NCBI RefSeq assembly: GCF_910585425.1
Contig: NZ_CAJUCP010000011.1
Location: forward strand, 38,665-102,664
Length of the DNA stretch: 64,000 nucleotides
Reading direction: 5' to 3'
From: an uncultured Acetatifactor sp.
Lineage (GTDB): Bacteria > Bacillota > Clostridia > Lachnospirales > Lachnospiraceae
Shown: positions 42,745-52,055 of the stretch, piece by piece
Position numbering within the stretch: the stretch's first letter is position 1
Layout: each line of letters opens with the position of its first letter
Program-made: the position numbers and the translations under genes
The notes under the pieces: generated by a model
Seen by the model: the letters and a program-made list of their open reading frames with translations, nothing else
The model's database searches: none
What the model was told of the DNA's origin: nothing

Positions 42745-44376
42745 CTACTTGCCCTCTGCCCACGCGTCAATCTGTGCCTGGACCTCTGTAAGGATTCTTT
42801 CCAGACCGTTCTCTTTCAGCTTCGCATTCATTTCGTCAATCATCCGGTCTACAGCCTCGGGGGAACCATGCCTTCCGCCCACCAGATTGCCGTAATATTC
42901 GCTTACCACATTGTTGCATGCGGAGAGTTCGTTCTCAATGGGCGTTGTGTCCAGCACAAATCCCATATGGGCTGCCAGAATCGCCTCGTCATTGTACTCC
43001 GCCATCTTCTGGAGCATGATGCCGTCCGGCCCGCCGTAGGATTCCGGCGCGTCCACAATGGTCAGGTTGCCGTAGAATGGGCCATACCACTGCAGCCATC
43101 CCACATTTGCCACATCCGCGTTGCGGTTCGCCAGCTGCATCTCCCCGTCCGCGTCCTTCTCCCAGTGCTCCCCCTCCACACCGAAACGCATCAGCGTGGC
43201 GAGATAGGGATCTGTGTTGAACAGCTCTATCGCCATCATCGCGCGCTCAGGATTCTTGCTGTTGGCGCCGATAGCAGTCATCGCGCCGGTGTAGTTGCCG
43301 CCGTCTGTCCAGACATCATCGAACACCACAAGCTTCGCGTCATAGTTCTCCCCGAACAGATGCTCGTCTATCCAGGTATACCCCCATGATGCAATCAGCA
43401 GGGTGGAAGGCTCCGCCAGCAAGTTGGTCTCAAACACATCGGTGTCATATGCCAGGACGCCTGTCTGCACCAGGCGCTGCTTGGCCAGGCAGGCCTCTCT
43501 GAAGGCATCCGTCTCAAAGTAATTGAATACCTTGTCCGTCCCAAGCTCCCGCGCCACTTCCTTTCCGGGAATGTTGCAGACGGCAAACTCACCGGCTCCA
43601 AAGCGCTCCAGCGCCACCCAGTACGGACAGATTTCGCCGCCGTCCATCATCAGAGGCATGTGGGCATATTCCGGAAATCTCTCGTTCCGAAGCCTCACTG
43701 CCTCTGTCAGGTACTCTTCCATCCCGGCGAAGCCTGCCCACCCCTGCTCCATGTCCAGCCCAAGCTCCTCCGCAAGGGTCTTATTATAGATATAGCCTAT
43801 GATATAGCAGTTGTCCTTCAGTACCGGGACGCCATAGATATGGCCGCCTACCTTCAGGGATTCCCAGACTCCCTCGCCAAACAGGCTCTTCACATCTGAA
43901 CCATATTCATCCCAGAGGGTATCGATTGGGAAAAAAGCGCCCATATTCGCATAGTTGTTGTAAGGGACGTCGCTGTTGACCGTAATGAGATCCATCTCCT
44001 CTCCCGACATCAGCTTCGTGGGAACGTTTTCCAGATAAGCTCCTATGGTCATGGGGTTCAGCACTACCCTGCAGTTTAGCTTCTCTTTAAAATACTCGTC
44101 CAAAGCCGCCTGAATCAGATCCAGATCCTTGATGTTGTCAGGCTGGTAGGACAGCGCGTCCCACTTCAGCTCCACATATTCCAGGTCTCCTGAACCTGCT
44201 TCCGCCTCCTCCGAAGTTCCCTCCTCGGTAGGCTGCGCCTTGCTTTCCCGGGATTCCTCCCGGCCGGGCTTTGAAGCCTCCTTCGGTCCCTCCCCTCCCG
44301 GGCGGCCTCCGCAGCCGCTGAGCATAGCAGCCATCATGGAAACCATGCACATCAACGATACTAATCTCCTTTTCAT
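42745..44376 (-). CDS. Sugar ABC transporter solute-binding lipoprotein (LplA-like)
   Basis: 543 aa, lipobox LSGC (Cys22), followed by a Glu/Lys/Gly linker and a large family-1 solute-binding domain (VELKWDALSYQPDNIKDLD, MTIGAYLENVPTKLMSGEEMDLI, AMTAIGANSKNPERAM). The length and MDLITVN / GVPVLKDN pattern fit the LplA/YtcQ group that works with LplB/LplC permeases and is controlled by YesM/YesN-like systems. Third gene of the operon after two permeases (66 nt gap). It binds an oligosaccharide outside the membrane; ligand unknown. No ATPase gene nearby. Confidence 0.93.
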   Translation of the reverse strand: MKRRLVSLMCMVSMMAAMLSGCGGRPGGEGPKEASKPGREESRESKAQPTEEGTSEEAEAGSGDLEYVELKWDALSYQPDNIKDLDLIQAALDEYFKEKLNCRVVLNPMTIGAYLENVPTKLMSGEEMDLITVNSDVPYNNYANMGAFFPIDTLWDEYGSDVKSLFGEGVWESLKVGGHIYGVPVLKDNCYIIGYIYNKTLAEELGLDMEQGWAGFAGMEEYLTEAVRLRNERFPEYAHMPLMMDGGEICPYWVALERFGAGEFAVCNIPGKEVARELGTDKVFNYFETDAFREACLAKQRLVQTGVLAYDTDVFETNLLAEPSTLLIASWGYTWIDEHLFGENYDAKLVVFDDVWTDGGNYTGAMTAIGANSKNPERAMMAIELFNTDPYLATLMRFGVEGEHWEKDADGEMQLANRNADVANVGWLQWYGPFYGNLTIVDAPESYGGPDGIMLQKMAEYNDEAILAAHMGFVLDTTPIENELSACNNVVSEYYGNLVGGRHGSPEAVDRMIDEMNAKLKENGLERILTEVQAQIDAWAEGK

Positions 44377-44442
44377 CTTTCATCCTCCTGTTCTTGTTCA
44401 TAGCGACATTTATTGCACCACCTCTGAAAAAGCGGAATGCAA

Positions 44443-45354
44443 TCATTCCTTGATGCTGCCCACAGTCAGCCCCTGTACGAAATATCTCTGGAAAAAGGGA
44501 TACGCGAACAATACAGGCACTACGGCCAGCACCGTGCAGGCCATCCGCAGATTCGTGCCCGGCAGGCTCTTGAGCATGGCAAGCCCTTCAGGCGTAGATA
44601 CCACCGCTGAATTAGACTTCAGGTAATCCACATTGTTCTGGAGCTTCGTCAACAGTGTCTGCAATGGCACCAGCTTATTATTATCTATGTACAGCATTCC
44701 CATAAACCAGTCATTCCATCTGGCCACGAAGCTGAACAGGCCGATGGTGCCCAGCCCTGCCTTGAACAGAGGGCACACGATCCGGAAGAAAATCGTGAAG
44801 TGGCCTGCCCCGTCGATTCGGGCGGAGTCGAACAACGCTTCCGGTATGGATGATTTGATAAAGGTGCGCAGGATGATGACCCAATAAGCGCTCAGCAGCC
44901 CCGGTAGCAGCAGAATCCAGAAAGTGTCCCTCAGATGGTAGTAGCGCACATTCAAGATATAGGAGGGCACCAGCCCGCCTCCGAACAGCATGGTGAAGAA
45001 CAGGAACCATGTCAGGCCCCGTTCCAGCCAGAACCGCTTCTGGCAGATGACATATGCGTACATCGCCATGATGAGCAGTCCCAGCGCAGTGCCGAACACC
45101 GAATTCGCAATGGTGACAATATAGGAATACACCAATTGGCTCCCCATCTTGAAAGTGTAGTAATACCCCTCGAAAGACCATTCCAAAGGGAAGAAATTGT
45201 ATCCCACTTGGCTTATGCTGTCCGTGCTGGAGAAGGATATGATTACGATCAGCAGCACCGGCAGCAGAATCAATAAGGCAACGATTCCCAGCATCAGGAC
45301 AAAGAACAGGTTCCATGTCCGGCTTATCCGGTTCAATTGTCTCTTCTTTTTCAT
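44443..45354 (-). CDS. Sugar ABC transporter permease (LplC/YtcP-like)
   Basis: 303 aa, six predicted helices beginning at about residue 14 (WNLFFVLMLGIVALLILLPVLLIV). The EAA loop is present (EALFDSARIDGAGHFTIFFRIVCPLFKAG). The C-terminus FFQRYFVQGLTVGSIKE is characteristic of this group of CUT1 permeases. It pairs with the permease gene 21 nt upstream and receives substrate from the LplA-like lipoprotein. Confidence 0.94.
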   Translation of the reverse strand: MKKKRQLNRISRTWNLFFVLMLGIVALLILLPVLLIVIISFSSTDSISQVGYNFFPLEWSFEGYYYTFKMGSQLVYSYIVTIANSVFGTALGLLIMAMYAYVICQKRFWLERGLTWFLFFTMLFGGGLVPSYILNVRYYHLRDTFWILLLPGLLSAYWVIILRTFIKSSIPEALFDSARIDGAGHFTIFFRIVCPLFKAGLGTIGLFSFVARWNDWFMGMLYIDNNKLVPLQTLLTKLQNNVDYLKSNSAVVSTPEGLAMLKSLPGTNLRMACTVLAVVPVLFAYPFFQRYFVQGLTVGSIKE

Positions 45355-45375
45355 AAGCGCCCCTTTCCCTGTGCT

Positions 45376-46317
45376 TCAAAACATAGCGCTGTCCGGATCC
45401 ACCTTGGATACGATCCTGTTGGCCAGCAGCACGAATACAAAGCCCACCACTGACTGGAACAGGCCCGCAGCCGTTGTCATCCCCAGATTCACCTGGTTCT
45501 TCAGCCCCCGGTAGATATAGGTGTCGATTACATTGGTAACAGGGTACAGCGTCCCGCTGTCTTTCGTCACTGTATAGAACAGGCCGAAGTCCCCGCGGAA
45601 GATGCCGCCCATGGCCATGATGAGGGAGACCGCAATGATGAACCGCAGATGGGGGATTGTGATATAGACAGCCTGCTGGAGCCGGGAGGCCCCGTCCAAC
45701 ATGGCGGCCTCATAGTAATCGCTGGAAATCCCGGAAATCACCGCCAGGTACATCACGGCCTGATAGCCCACGCCCTTCCAGGCATTGATGAATACCAGAA
45801 GAGGCGGCCATATGCTGATTTTCTGATACCAGTCCACCAACCCCTCCTGGCCGAACATCTGGAGAATATGGTTCACATATCCGTTGGAGCGCTCCAGAAA
45901 AGCCGCTGCGATGATCGCCACCACCGCCCAGGACAGGAAGTACGGCATCATGTAAATCGTCTGGAACGCTTTCGCCAGCCTCCCCGAACGCAACGAACTG
46001 AGCATCAGGGACAATATCACCGCAATCACCATATTCAGGAAGATAAATACGATATTATAAAGAACCGTATTTCTCGTAATAATGAATGCATCCGATGTGG
46101 CAAAGAGGAACTTGAAATTGTCGAACCCGTTGAACGGAGAGCCGAAGATTCCCTTCTGCACGTTGTATTTCTTGAATGCCAGAACCAGCCCGCCCATGGG
46201 CAGATAGCTGAAAAGAATCAATAGCGCCACCCCCGGCAGGGCCATGATGTAAAGCGGTATATCTTCTCCTTTGAATCTTCTGGTCATTGATTTTAGCTTC
46301 TTCAAAACATCCTCCAT
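45376..46317 (-). CDS. Sugar ABC transporter permease (LplB-like)
   Basis: First gene of the operon; 313 aa from ATG 46317. The start is uncertain: AAAGG abuts this ATG, whereas a TTG at 46305 has GGAGG 5 nt upstream. A TTG at 46353 is too close to the promoter. Seen: PLYIMALPGVALLILFSYLPMGGLVLAFKKYN, typical of LplB, six helices, and an EAA loop EAAMLDGASRLQQAVYITIPHL. With the LplC-like protein it forms the channel of an oligosaccharide importer. Confidence 0.92.
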   Translation of the reverse strand: MEDVLKKLKSMTRRFKGEDIPLYIMALPGVALLILFSYLPMGGLVLAFKKYNVQKGIFGSPFNGFDNFKFLFATSDAFIITRNTVLYNIVFIFLNMVIAVILSLMLSSLRSGRLAKAFQTIYMMPYFLSWAVVAIIAAAFLERSNGYVNHILQMFGQEGLVDWYQKISIWPPLLVFINAWKGVGYQAVMYLAVISGISSDYYEAAMLDGASRLQQAVYITIPHLRFIIAVSLIMAMGGIFRGDFGLFYTVTKDSGTLYPVTNVIDTYIYRGLKNQVNLGMTTAAGLFQSVVGFVFVLLANRIVSKVDPDSAMF

Positions 46318-46360
46318 CCTTTCGTCATTATGCTCATCGCGATGTGATATCAACGAATTC

Positions 46361-46369
46361 AGTATAGCA
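46361..46369 (-). promoter_or_regulatory. Extended -10 promoter of the LplB-LplC-LplA operon
   Basis: Minus-strand TGCTATACT (TGn plus TATACT at 46366-46361). A TTTTGA lies 17 bp upstream as a weak -35, the pattern expected for an activator-dependent promoter. The divergent response regulator is the obvious candidate activator. Confidence 0.6.
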
Positions 46370-46467
46370 CAATGCCTTTTTAATCAAAATAGATTACTTT
46401 TGGATGCTGATGTTTGAAATTTTTACTTCTTCCGCGGAATCTGCCGTTCCTCCCATTCCCTCCCATC

Positions 46468-46496
46468 TTGACGAAAAATAAATCGCCTGATAAAAT
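46468..46496 (+). promoter_or_regulatory. Promoter of the response regulator gene
   Basis: TTGACG (46468-46473), 17-bp spacer, TGA-TAAAAT (-10 at 46491-46496). A near-consensus promoter fitting constitutive low-level expression of the regulatory pair. The start codon is at 46518. Confidence 0.75.
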
Positions 46497-46517
46497 AAAC
46501 GCAGAAAGGAAACACCT

Positions 46518-47636
46518 ATGTACACCCTACTCCTAGTCGATGATGAAGAATTCGCCCTGGCCGCCCTGCGCCATGCCCTGCCCTGGGAAGCATATGGCTT
46601 CAGGGACATCCACACCGCCACCTCCTCCCCCGATGCCTGGGAAATATTGACAAAACAGCGGATAGACGCCTGCTTCATAGATATCCGCATGCCCGGCATG
46701 ACCGGGCTGGAGCTGTTGGCGGAGGCGCAGCGCCAGAACCTGGAGACCCTTTTCGTGGTGGTCTCCGGCTATTCCGATTTCTCCTATGCCAGACAGGCCA
46801 TCCAGTTTGGCGTCCTGGACTACTGCCTGAAGCCTGTGTCTGAGGAGGAATGCCGTCCTGTCCTGGAGAAGCTGGCCCGCCACATCCCTCTGAACCGGAT
46901 TTCCCATGACCCTGCCTATGTCTCCAGGCTGCTGGCGGAAGAGGCGTTCTGCGGGTACTTCCTCTCCGGCCTGACAGCCAGCGGCTCCGGGAAGCTTGCC
47001 TTATTGCTGGTTCGCGGTCCGGAGCCCGGCAAAATCCTGGCAGCGGCGGATTCCCTGCTGCCGACCAGAATCTTTTTCCTGGGGGAAGACGAGGCATTCC
47101 TGATTTGGAGGGATGCCCCGGAGGAAGATACTATCGTCTCCTTTCTCGAGGCATGGAAGCAATCCACCCTTTTCATATATGGGACTATCGCCCCGGAGCC
47201 TGCGTCCTTCCAGAATGCGTTCCGGCGCATGCGCGTCATCTGCCATTCCCGGAGCACTGCTCCCACAGGCATCGTAAAGCTCCCTTCCGTCAATGAGGAG
47301 ACGGCCGCCTACCTCGCCAATGTCCTTTCCTACATAGAGGAGAACTACGCCAGCCGCCTGACTCTGCAGGACCTGGCCCGACAGTTCGGGGTCAATTACA
47401 GCTACTTAAGCCAGTTGTTCAAGAAAGCCACCAACCAGACCTTCGAGAAGCATCTGGCCCATATCCGCCTGACCCATGCCTGCAGGCTGCTCTCCGATAC
47501 CTATATGCCCATTGCCGATATCGCGGAGAAAGTGGGCTTCCGGGATTACCACTATTTCTGCACGGCCTTTAAGCGGTTCTGCTCCATGACGCCCTCTCAA
47601 TACCGGGACGCGCACCGTACCCCTGCAGACGCCTGA
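46518..47636 (+). CDS. Response regulator, YesN/AraC type
   Basis: 372 aa. N-terminal receiver domain with acidic pair Asp8/Asp9, phospho-acceptor Asp55 (CFIDIRMPG), and the conserved Lys in DYCLKP. A variable middle is followed by a C-terminal AraC-type double helix-turn-helix (LTLQDLARQFGVNYSYLSQLFKKATNQTF and MPIADIAEKVGFRDYHYFCTAFKR). Such regulators bind direct repeats upstream of sugar transport operons. It is divergent from the LplB-type operon and followed 60 nt later by its histidine kinase. Confidence 0.95.
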   Translation: MYTLLLVDDEEFALAALRHALPWEAYGFRDIHTATSSPDAWEILTKQRIDACFIDIRMPGMTGLELLAEAQRQNLETLFVVVSGYSDFSYARQAIQFGVLDYCLKPVSEEECRPVLEKLARHIPLNRISHDPAYVSRLLAEEAFCGYFLSGLTASGSGKLALLLVRGPEPGKILAAADSLLPTRIFFLGEDEAFLIWRDAPEEDTIVSFLEAWKQSTLFIYGTIAPEPASFQNAFRRMRVICHSRSTAPTGIVKLPSVNEETAAYLANVLSYIEENYASRLTLQDLARQFGVNYSYLSQLFKKATNQTFEKHLAHIRLTHACRLLSDTYMPIADIAEKVGFRDYHYFCTAFKRFCSMTPSQYRDAHRTPADA

Positions 47637-47696
47637 CCCGCACCATGTCCAGGGCCTGTCCGCACCCCAGGCAGGCCCGGAAAGGAACCTGAAAGC

Positions 47697-49472
47697 ATGC
47701 ATCTCTTCCAGAAATACTCCCTGACCAGAAGAATCTACATCCTGTTCTCCATTACCATCGCCCTCTCCCTGACCACATCCCTCATTTTTTATCTCATCTC
47801 CTACCGCTCCATGCAGCAGGAGAAAGCCCGCAATGTGGAGAACATCTGCCTGAATCTGGTACAGAATACGGAGGACATCGCCGCCTCCGTCATATTGATG
47901 TCCGAGACCATCTCCACCACAACCTACACCCATTCCATCCTCACGGAGACGAATCCTGCCAAAAAAGTGGCCCCCCGGCAATTCCTGAACCGGCTGATCA
48001 CCAGGCTGATCAAGAGCAACTCCCACATCCACAATATCCTGCTCCTGGACAGCCATGAGTCCATATACAGCTTCCGCAGCTTCGACTATTCTCTGGCCGA
48101 CAGGCTGAATCAAGAGTACCGCATCCTCTCCCCCGGCGCTTATCCCGACGGCTTCACGGGGGCGCTTCGCCTGTCCGATGAGGATACGGCGTATTATGCC
48201 TATATCCAGACCATTTATGATGACAACAATGACTCCGCGGCCAAAAAGGAAATCGGCACCTGCGTCATCATCTGCTACTGCAGCCCTCTGAGCACCCTCT
48301 GCAGCAATTCTGCCACCTCCCAGGAGTCCCTGTTCGCCATTCTGGATGGGGAAGACCAGATTCTGGCCTGCAATCAGGAGCTTACAGCCGCCTACCGGAC
48401 GCTGGACGCCCCCAATCCGAAAGACTACCTGCTCCTTTCCCATCGCACTGCCTCACCCGCAAACTGGCGGCTGGTCTGTGCCGTGCCCTACGGGGAGCTT
48501 TATTCGGAGCTGGGGCTGATCTCCCGCCTGGCGGCCCTGCTCATCCTCATCCCTTTCCTGGCCTTCCTCCTGCTGGCCCGCCAGATCAGCGCCAGCGTCA
48601 CCTCCCCGCTGACGAAGATCGTGGATTTTCTCGGGAAAGGCTCCTACTATATCCTGCACCACTCCCTGGAGACAAAGGGAAGCGCCGAAATCGCCACGCT
48701 CACTGTCAACATCAACCGGATGCTGGCCGAAATCAACGACCTGAGCCACACCGTGCTCCAGAACCAGGCCCATATGTACGAGACGGAACTGGCCAAGAAC
48801 CAGGCCCGGCTCCTGGCCCTGCAGACCCAGATCAACCCCCATTTCCTCTACAACACCTTAAGCGCCATCCAGGGCATGGCCTACCAGAAAAAGACCGCTG
48901 AAATCTGCACCGCCGTCACCGCCCTCTCCTACATGATGCGCTACAATGTCAACGGGGACAGCATGACATCAGTGGAAAGCGAATTCCACTGCATCGAGAA
49001 ATATCTGCAGATCATAGCCCTGCGTTTCCCGGGCTGCTTCCGGTTCCGTCTCCACATGGAGGATGGGACGGGCGACTGCCAGATGCCCCGCTTCCTCCTG
49101 CAGCCTTTGGTAGAGAATGCCGTATCCCACGGCCTGGAGCCCCGCCAGCCCCTGCATGGCACCCTGACCCTGACGGCATCCCTGCTGCCCGGCTCCATCC
49201 TCCATTTCGAGTGCAGGGACGATGGAATCGGCATCCCGCCGGGAAAGCTGGAAAATCTGCGCCGGGAGATCGAAGAGGCTTCCATGGTCTGCGATACGCA
49301 GCCGGAAAAGCACGCAGGCATCGGCCTTCCCAACATCCATATGCGGATAAGGCTCATCTACGGAGCCCCCTACGGTCTGCAGATCTCCAGCAACCGGGAA
49401 GGAACCTGTGTGTGCGCAGACTTTCCCGTAAGCTCCGGGGCCAGCGCCCGGGCGCCGGTTCGAGGCACCTGA
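47697..49472 (+). CDS. Sensor histidine kinase, YesM type
   Basis: 591 aa. One membrane helix at about 12-34, an extracellular sensor region of about 240 residues (Cache-like by layout), a second helix near 275-300, a HAMP-like stretch, then the His_kinase domain with LQTQINPHFLYNTL (phospho-acceptor His382) and an ATPase domain with the N-box VENAVSHGLEP, DDGIGIPPGKL and GIGLPNIHMRI. This is the LytS/YesM class that pairs with AraC-type response regulators. The operon context suggests it senses an extracellular sugar, directly or through the LplA-like lipoprotein, and switches on the divergent importer. Confidence 0.95.
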   Translation: MHLFQKYSLTRRIYILFSITIALSLTTSLIFYLISYRSMQQEKARNVENICLNLVQNTEDIAASVILMSETISTTTYTHSILTETNPAKKVAPRQFLNRLITRLIKSNSHIHNILLLDSHESIYSFRSFDYSLADRLNQEYRILSPGAYPDGFTGALRLSDEDTAYYAYIQTIYDDNNDSAAKKEIGTCVIICYCSPLSTLCSNSATSQESLFAILDGEDQILACNQELTAAYRTLDAPNPKDYLLLSHRTASPANWRLVCAVPYGELYSELGLISRLAALLILIPFLAFLLLARQISASVTSPLTKIVDFLGKGSYYILHHSLETKGSAEIATLTVNINRMLAEINDLSHTVLQNQAHMYETELAKNQARLLALQTQINPHFLYNTLSAIQGMAYQKKTAEICTAVTALSYMMRYNVNGDSMTSVESEFHCIEKYLQIIALRFPGCFRFRLHMEDGTGDCQMPRFLLQPLVENAVSHGLEPRQPLHGTLTLTASLLPGSILHFECRDDGIGIPPGKLENLRREIEEASMVCDTQPEKHAGIGLPNIHMRIRLIYGAPYGLQISSNREGTCVCADFPVSSGASARAPVRGT

Positions 49473-49531
49473 CCGCAGTTCCCCCCTCAACTGCCCAGTG
49501 AATTCTTTTTCCGGATTCTCCTGCCGCGTTA

Positions 49532-49560
49532 TTGTGCTTTCCGGGCATCTGTGCTAAACT
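49532..49560 (+). promoter_or_regulatory. purC promoter
   Basis: TTGTGC (49532-49537), 17-bp spacer, TGC-TAAACT (-10 at 49555-49560). The transcript would carry a leader of about 130 nt. I looked for a purine riboswitch core in it and did not see one. Confidence 0.6.
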
Positions 49561-49695
49561 TAAGTGCATAAAGCTGATACAGCAGGCCAGCGGGTCAAGT
49601 GTGCAAAGGGCTTCCAAGCGTGCCGCAGGCGGCGTGACGGAAAGTTTGAGGACTTTCACAGCAATCGTTCATTAACAGGCAAAGGAGACAAGAAC

Positions 49696-50571
49696 ATGAG
49701 CATTCAAGAATGCAAACCCATCAAAGAAGGCAAGGTACGGGAAATCTACGACAATGGCGACAGCCTGATCATGGTGGCCACGGATCGGATCAGCTGCTTC
49801 GATGTGATCCTGGACAACAAAGTGGACAGAAAAGGCGCCGTGCTGACCCAGATGTCCCGGTTCTGGTTCGACATGACAAAGGACATCCTGCCCAACCACA
49901 TGATTTCCGTGGACGTAAAGGACATGCCGGAATTCTTCCGCCAGGACAGGTTCGACGGCAACAGCATGCTCTGCCGGAAGCTGGAGATGATTCCCGTGGA
50001 GTGCATCGTCCGGGGCTACATCACCGGAAGCGGCTGGGCCAGCTACCAGAAGGACGGCACTGTCTGCGGCATCACCCTGCCGGAGGGCTTAAAGGAATCC
50101 GACAAGCTGCCGGAGCCCATCTACACCCCCTCCACCAAGGCGGAGATCGGCGACCATGACGAGAACATCTCCTTTGAACAGAGCGTGGACTACCTGGAGA
50201 AGCGCTTCCCCGGCAAGGGGCAGGAGTACGCGGAGAAGCTCCGTGACTACACAGTCGCGCTGTACAAGAAATGCGCCGAGTACGCCCTGGCGCGCGGCAT
50301 CATCATCGCCGACACCAAGTTCGAGTTCGGCCTGGACGAGGACGGCAATATCGTCCTGGGGGACGAGATGCTGACCCCGGACAGTTCCCGGTTCTGGCCT
50401 GCGGACGAATATGAGCCCGGCCACGGCCAGCCCTCCTTCGACAAGCAGTTCGCCAGGGACTGGCTGAAAGCCAACCCGGACAACAACTGGGTGCTGCCCC
50501 AGGACGTAGTGGACAAGACCATCCACAAGTACCTGCAGGCCTATGAGATGCTGACCGGGAAGCCGCTGTAG
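49696..50571 (+). CDS. purC: Phosphoribosylaminoimidazole-succinocarboxamide synthase
   Basis: PurC condenses CAIR with aspartate, using ATP, to give SAICAR in de novo purine synthesis. The start at 49696 (RBS AAAGGAG) gives 291 aa; upstream frame to 49564 is leader. Seen: KPIKEGKVREIYDNGDSLIMVATDRIS (ATP site), CIVRGYITGSGW, PIYTPSTKAEIGDHDENIS and LGDEMLTPDSSRFWPADEY. Length and motifs fit the longer, eukaryote-like SAICAR synthetase group. The gene is monocistronic, ending at a strong terminator, separate from purF and purB on the other strand. Confidence 0.97.
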   Translation: MSIQECKPIKEGKVREIYDNGDSLIMVATDRISCFDVILDNKVDRKGAVLTQMSRFWFDMTKDILPNHMISVDVKDMPEFFRQDRFDGNSMLCRKLEMIPVECIVRGYITGSGWASYQKDGTVCGITLPEGLKESDKLPEPIYTPSTKAEIGDHDENISFEQSVDYLEKRFPGKGQEYAEKLRDYTVALYKKCAEYALARGIIIADTKFEFGLDEDGNIVLGDEMLTPDSSRFWPADEYEPGHGQPSFDKQFARDWLKANPDNNWVLPQDVVDKTIHKYLQAYEMLTGKPL

Positions 50572-50584
50572 GAAATCACAATAG

Positions 50585-50619
50585 GAAATTCCCCATACAT
50601 AAGCAGTATGGGGAATTTC
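50585..50619 (+). terminator. purC terminator
   Basis: A perfect 14-bp stem GAAATTCCCCATAC / GTATGGGGAATTTC with a 7-nt loop, then TTTCTATT. It may also act on the converging MFS gene, whose stop is at 50642. Confidence 0.9.
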
Positions 50620-50641
50620 TTTCTATTCCCGCCCGGCAGGC

Positions 50642-51880
50642 TCACAGCCTCCTGAACACCTTCCCCGCCCCAAGGGCAATGGCCAAGGACACCGCGCCGG
50701 AAATGAAGACAGGTATGTATTCTGTCCCTTCACAGACCTCAAACAGAATGCCGTACATCGCATTGCCCAGAGGCTGGGCGCACATGGAGACGGTGAGGAT
50801 GACGGCGATCACCTTTCCGATCAGATTCTGGGGCGTCTCCTTCTGGATAAAGGACATCATCTGCACGGAGAACATGGTGGAGAACACCATGACGGCGAAG
50901 CAGCACAGGGTCAGGACCAGATATGTCGCCATGGCGGAGGAGGACAACAGCAGCGCTGCGCCCATGGGAAACACGCTGACAGCGCAGGCAATGATGAGAT
51001 TGCCGACTCTGCGGACTGCCAGCTTCTTCGCAAACAGGCCCGCGCCGATCCCCCCGGCAAGCCCTCCCGCCGCCAGCGCGCCCTGGGCGAAGCCGTAGAG
51101 CCGGTTGGCCTGCGCCGTCTCCAGATCAAGCACCTCCGTCACCAGGTAGGGCAGCGCCACCACAATCATCGCGGACAGGAACAGATTGATGCCGCAGACC
51201 GCCAGCAGGGCCTTCCCGATCACAGGCTTCTCCTTCCGGATAAAGTGCACGCTCCTGACGAAATCCGCCCTCACCGTCCGTAGGATACCGCCCTCCGAGC
51301 CCTGTCTCTGAAAGGGTATCCGGATGAAGATCTCCATCACCGCCGACAGCACAAAGCATACCATGCAGACCCAGAGCACAGGCTCCAGGCCATAGGCGCT
51401 GTACAGCATGCCCCCAAGCACAGGGCCGACCAGGGAGGCCAGGGAGCTGACCGCATTAATCACGGAATTCGCCTCCATAAAGCGCTCCTGTCCCACCAGC
51501 GCGGGGATGCTGGCCTGCACCGAGGGCTGATATGCGCCCGCGATCCCGTACAGGAGCATCAGCGTCACTGTCAGCAGGAGGACGAGATTGCCTCCGCCCA
51601 TCAGCAGGGTGAACCCCAAAATCACTGCCGCCGTAAAAAAGTCCAGCGCCACCATGATATTCCTTTTATTCACCCTGTCCGCCACAATGCCGCCTATGGG
51701 AGACAGCAAAATGGCCGGGACAAAGGCGCAGGCCGTGACAGTTCCGTACAGAGCCGATGACCCCGTCAGGTTCAACAGGTACAGGGGCAGCGCGAACCGG
51801 ATGGTGGCATTGCCGAACAGGGAGATAATCTGGCCGATGACTACCAGTGTGAAATCCTTTGAAAACAGTTTTTGATTCAT
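50642..51880 (-). CDS. MFS drug-efflux-type transporter (DHA3-like)
   Basis: 412 aa with about 12 predicted helices. The N-terminal half has TLVVIGQIISLFGNATIRFALPLYLLNLTGS and the loop GGIVADRVNKRN, the A-motif equivalent of macrolide-efflux (MefA-like) and related DHA3 transporters. It probably exports a hydrophobic compound by proton antiport; the substrate is unknown. The gene lies downstream of a tetR gene on the same strand but has its own promoter, whose spacer carries half-sites resembling the tetR operator, so it is very likely the regulated target. Confidence 0.88.
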   Translation of the reverse strand: MNQKLFSKDFTLVVIGQIISLFGNATIRFALPLYLLNLTGSSALYGTVTACAFVPAILLSPIGGIVADRVNKRNIMVALDFFTAAVILGFTLLMGGGNLVLLLTVTLMLLYGIAGAYQPSVQASIPALVGQERFMEANSVINAVSSLASLVGPVLGGMLYSAYGLEPVLWVCMVCFVLSAVMEIFIRIPFQRQGSEGGILRTVRADFVRSVHFIRKEKPVIGKALLAVCGINLFLSAMIVVALPYLVTEVLDLETAQANRLYGFAQGALAAGGLAGGIGAGLFAKKLAVRRVGNLIIACAVSVFPMGAALLLSSSAMATYLVLTLCCFAVMVFSTMFSVQMMSFIQKETPQNLIGKVIAVILTVSMCAQPLGNAMYGILFEVCEGTEYIPVFISGAVSLAIALGAGKVFRRL

Positions 51881-51957
51881 TTTGAAACCTCCGTTTTTTG
51901 TTTTTTACAGGCAGCTTTCCCGCTGTTGCTCCCGGAAACCCGCTTTGCTCCTGCTAA

Positions 51958-52000
51958 CAGATTATAATCTGATTTTAAATACCGTCCGGCGGTATGTATA
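51958..52000 (-). promoter_or_regulatory. MFS promoter with TetR-type half-sites
   Basis: Minus-strand TATACA (52000-51995), 17-bp spacer, TAAAAT (51977-51972). The spacer holds CATACCG and CGGTAT half-sites (51979-51996) separated by 5 bp; the same half-sites are 1 bp apart in the tetR promoter. Immediately downstream is a perfect 14-bp palindrome CAGATTATAATCTG (51958-51971), of unknown role. Confidence 0.6.
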
Positions 52001-52013
52001 AAACCTAAAAGAT

Positions 52014-52037
52014 ATCTGCCCGTCTTTCAGGGCAGAT
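52014..52037 (-). terminator. Weak terminator after tetR
   Basis: An 8-bp stem ATCTGCCC / GGGCAGAT with an 8-nt loop, followed on the minus strand by ATCTTTT. It partly separates tetR from the MFS gene. Confidence 0.55.
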
Positions 52038-52055
52038 CAACGCCATTATATCCTG

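Noticed and set aside
49561..49695. Purine riboswitch upstream of purC
   Set aside because: The leader lacks the paired P1 stem and conserved loop sequences of the purine aptamer.
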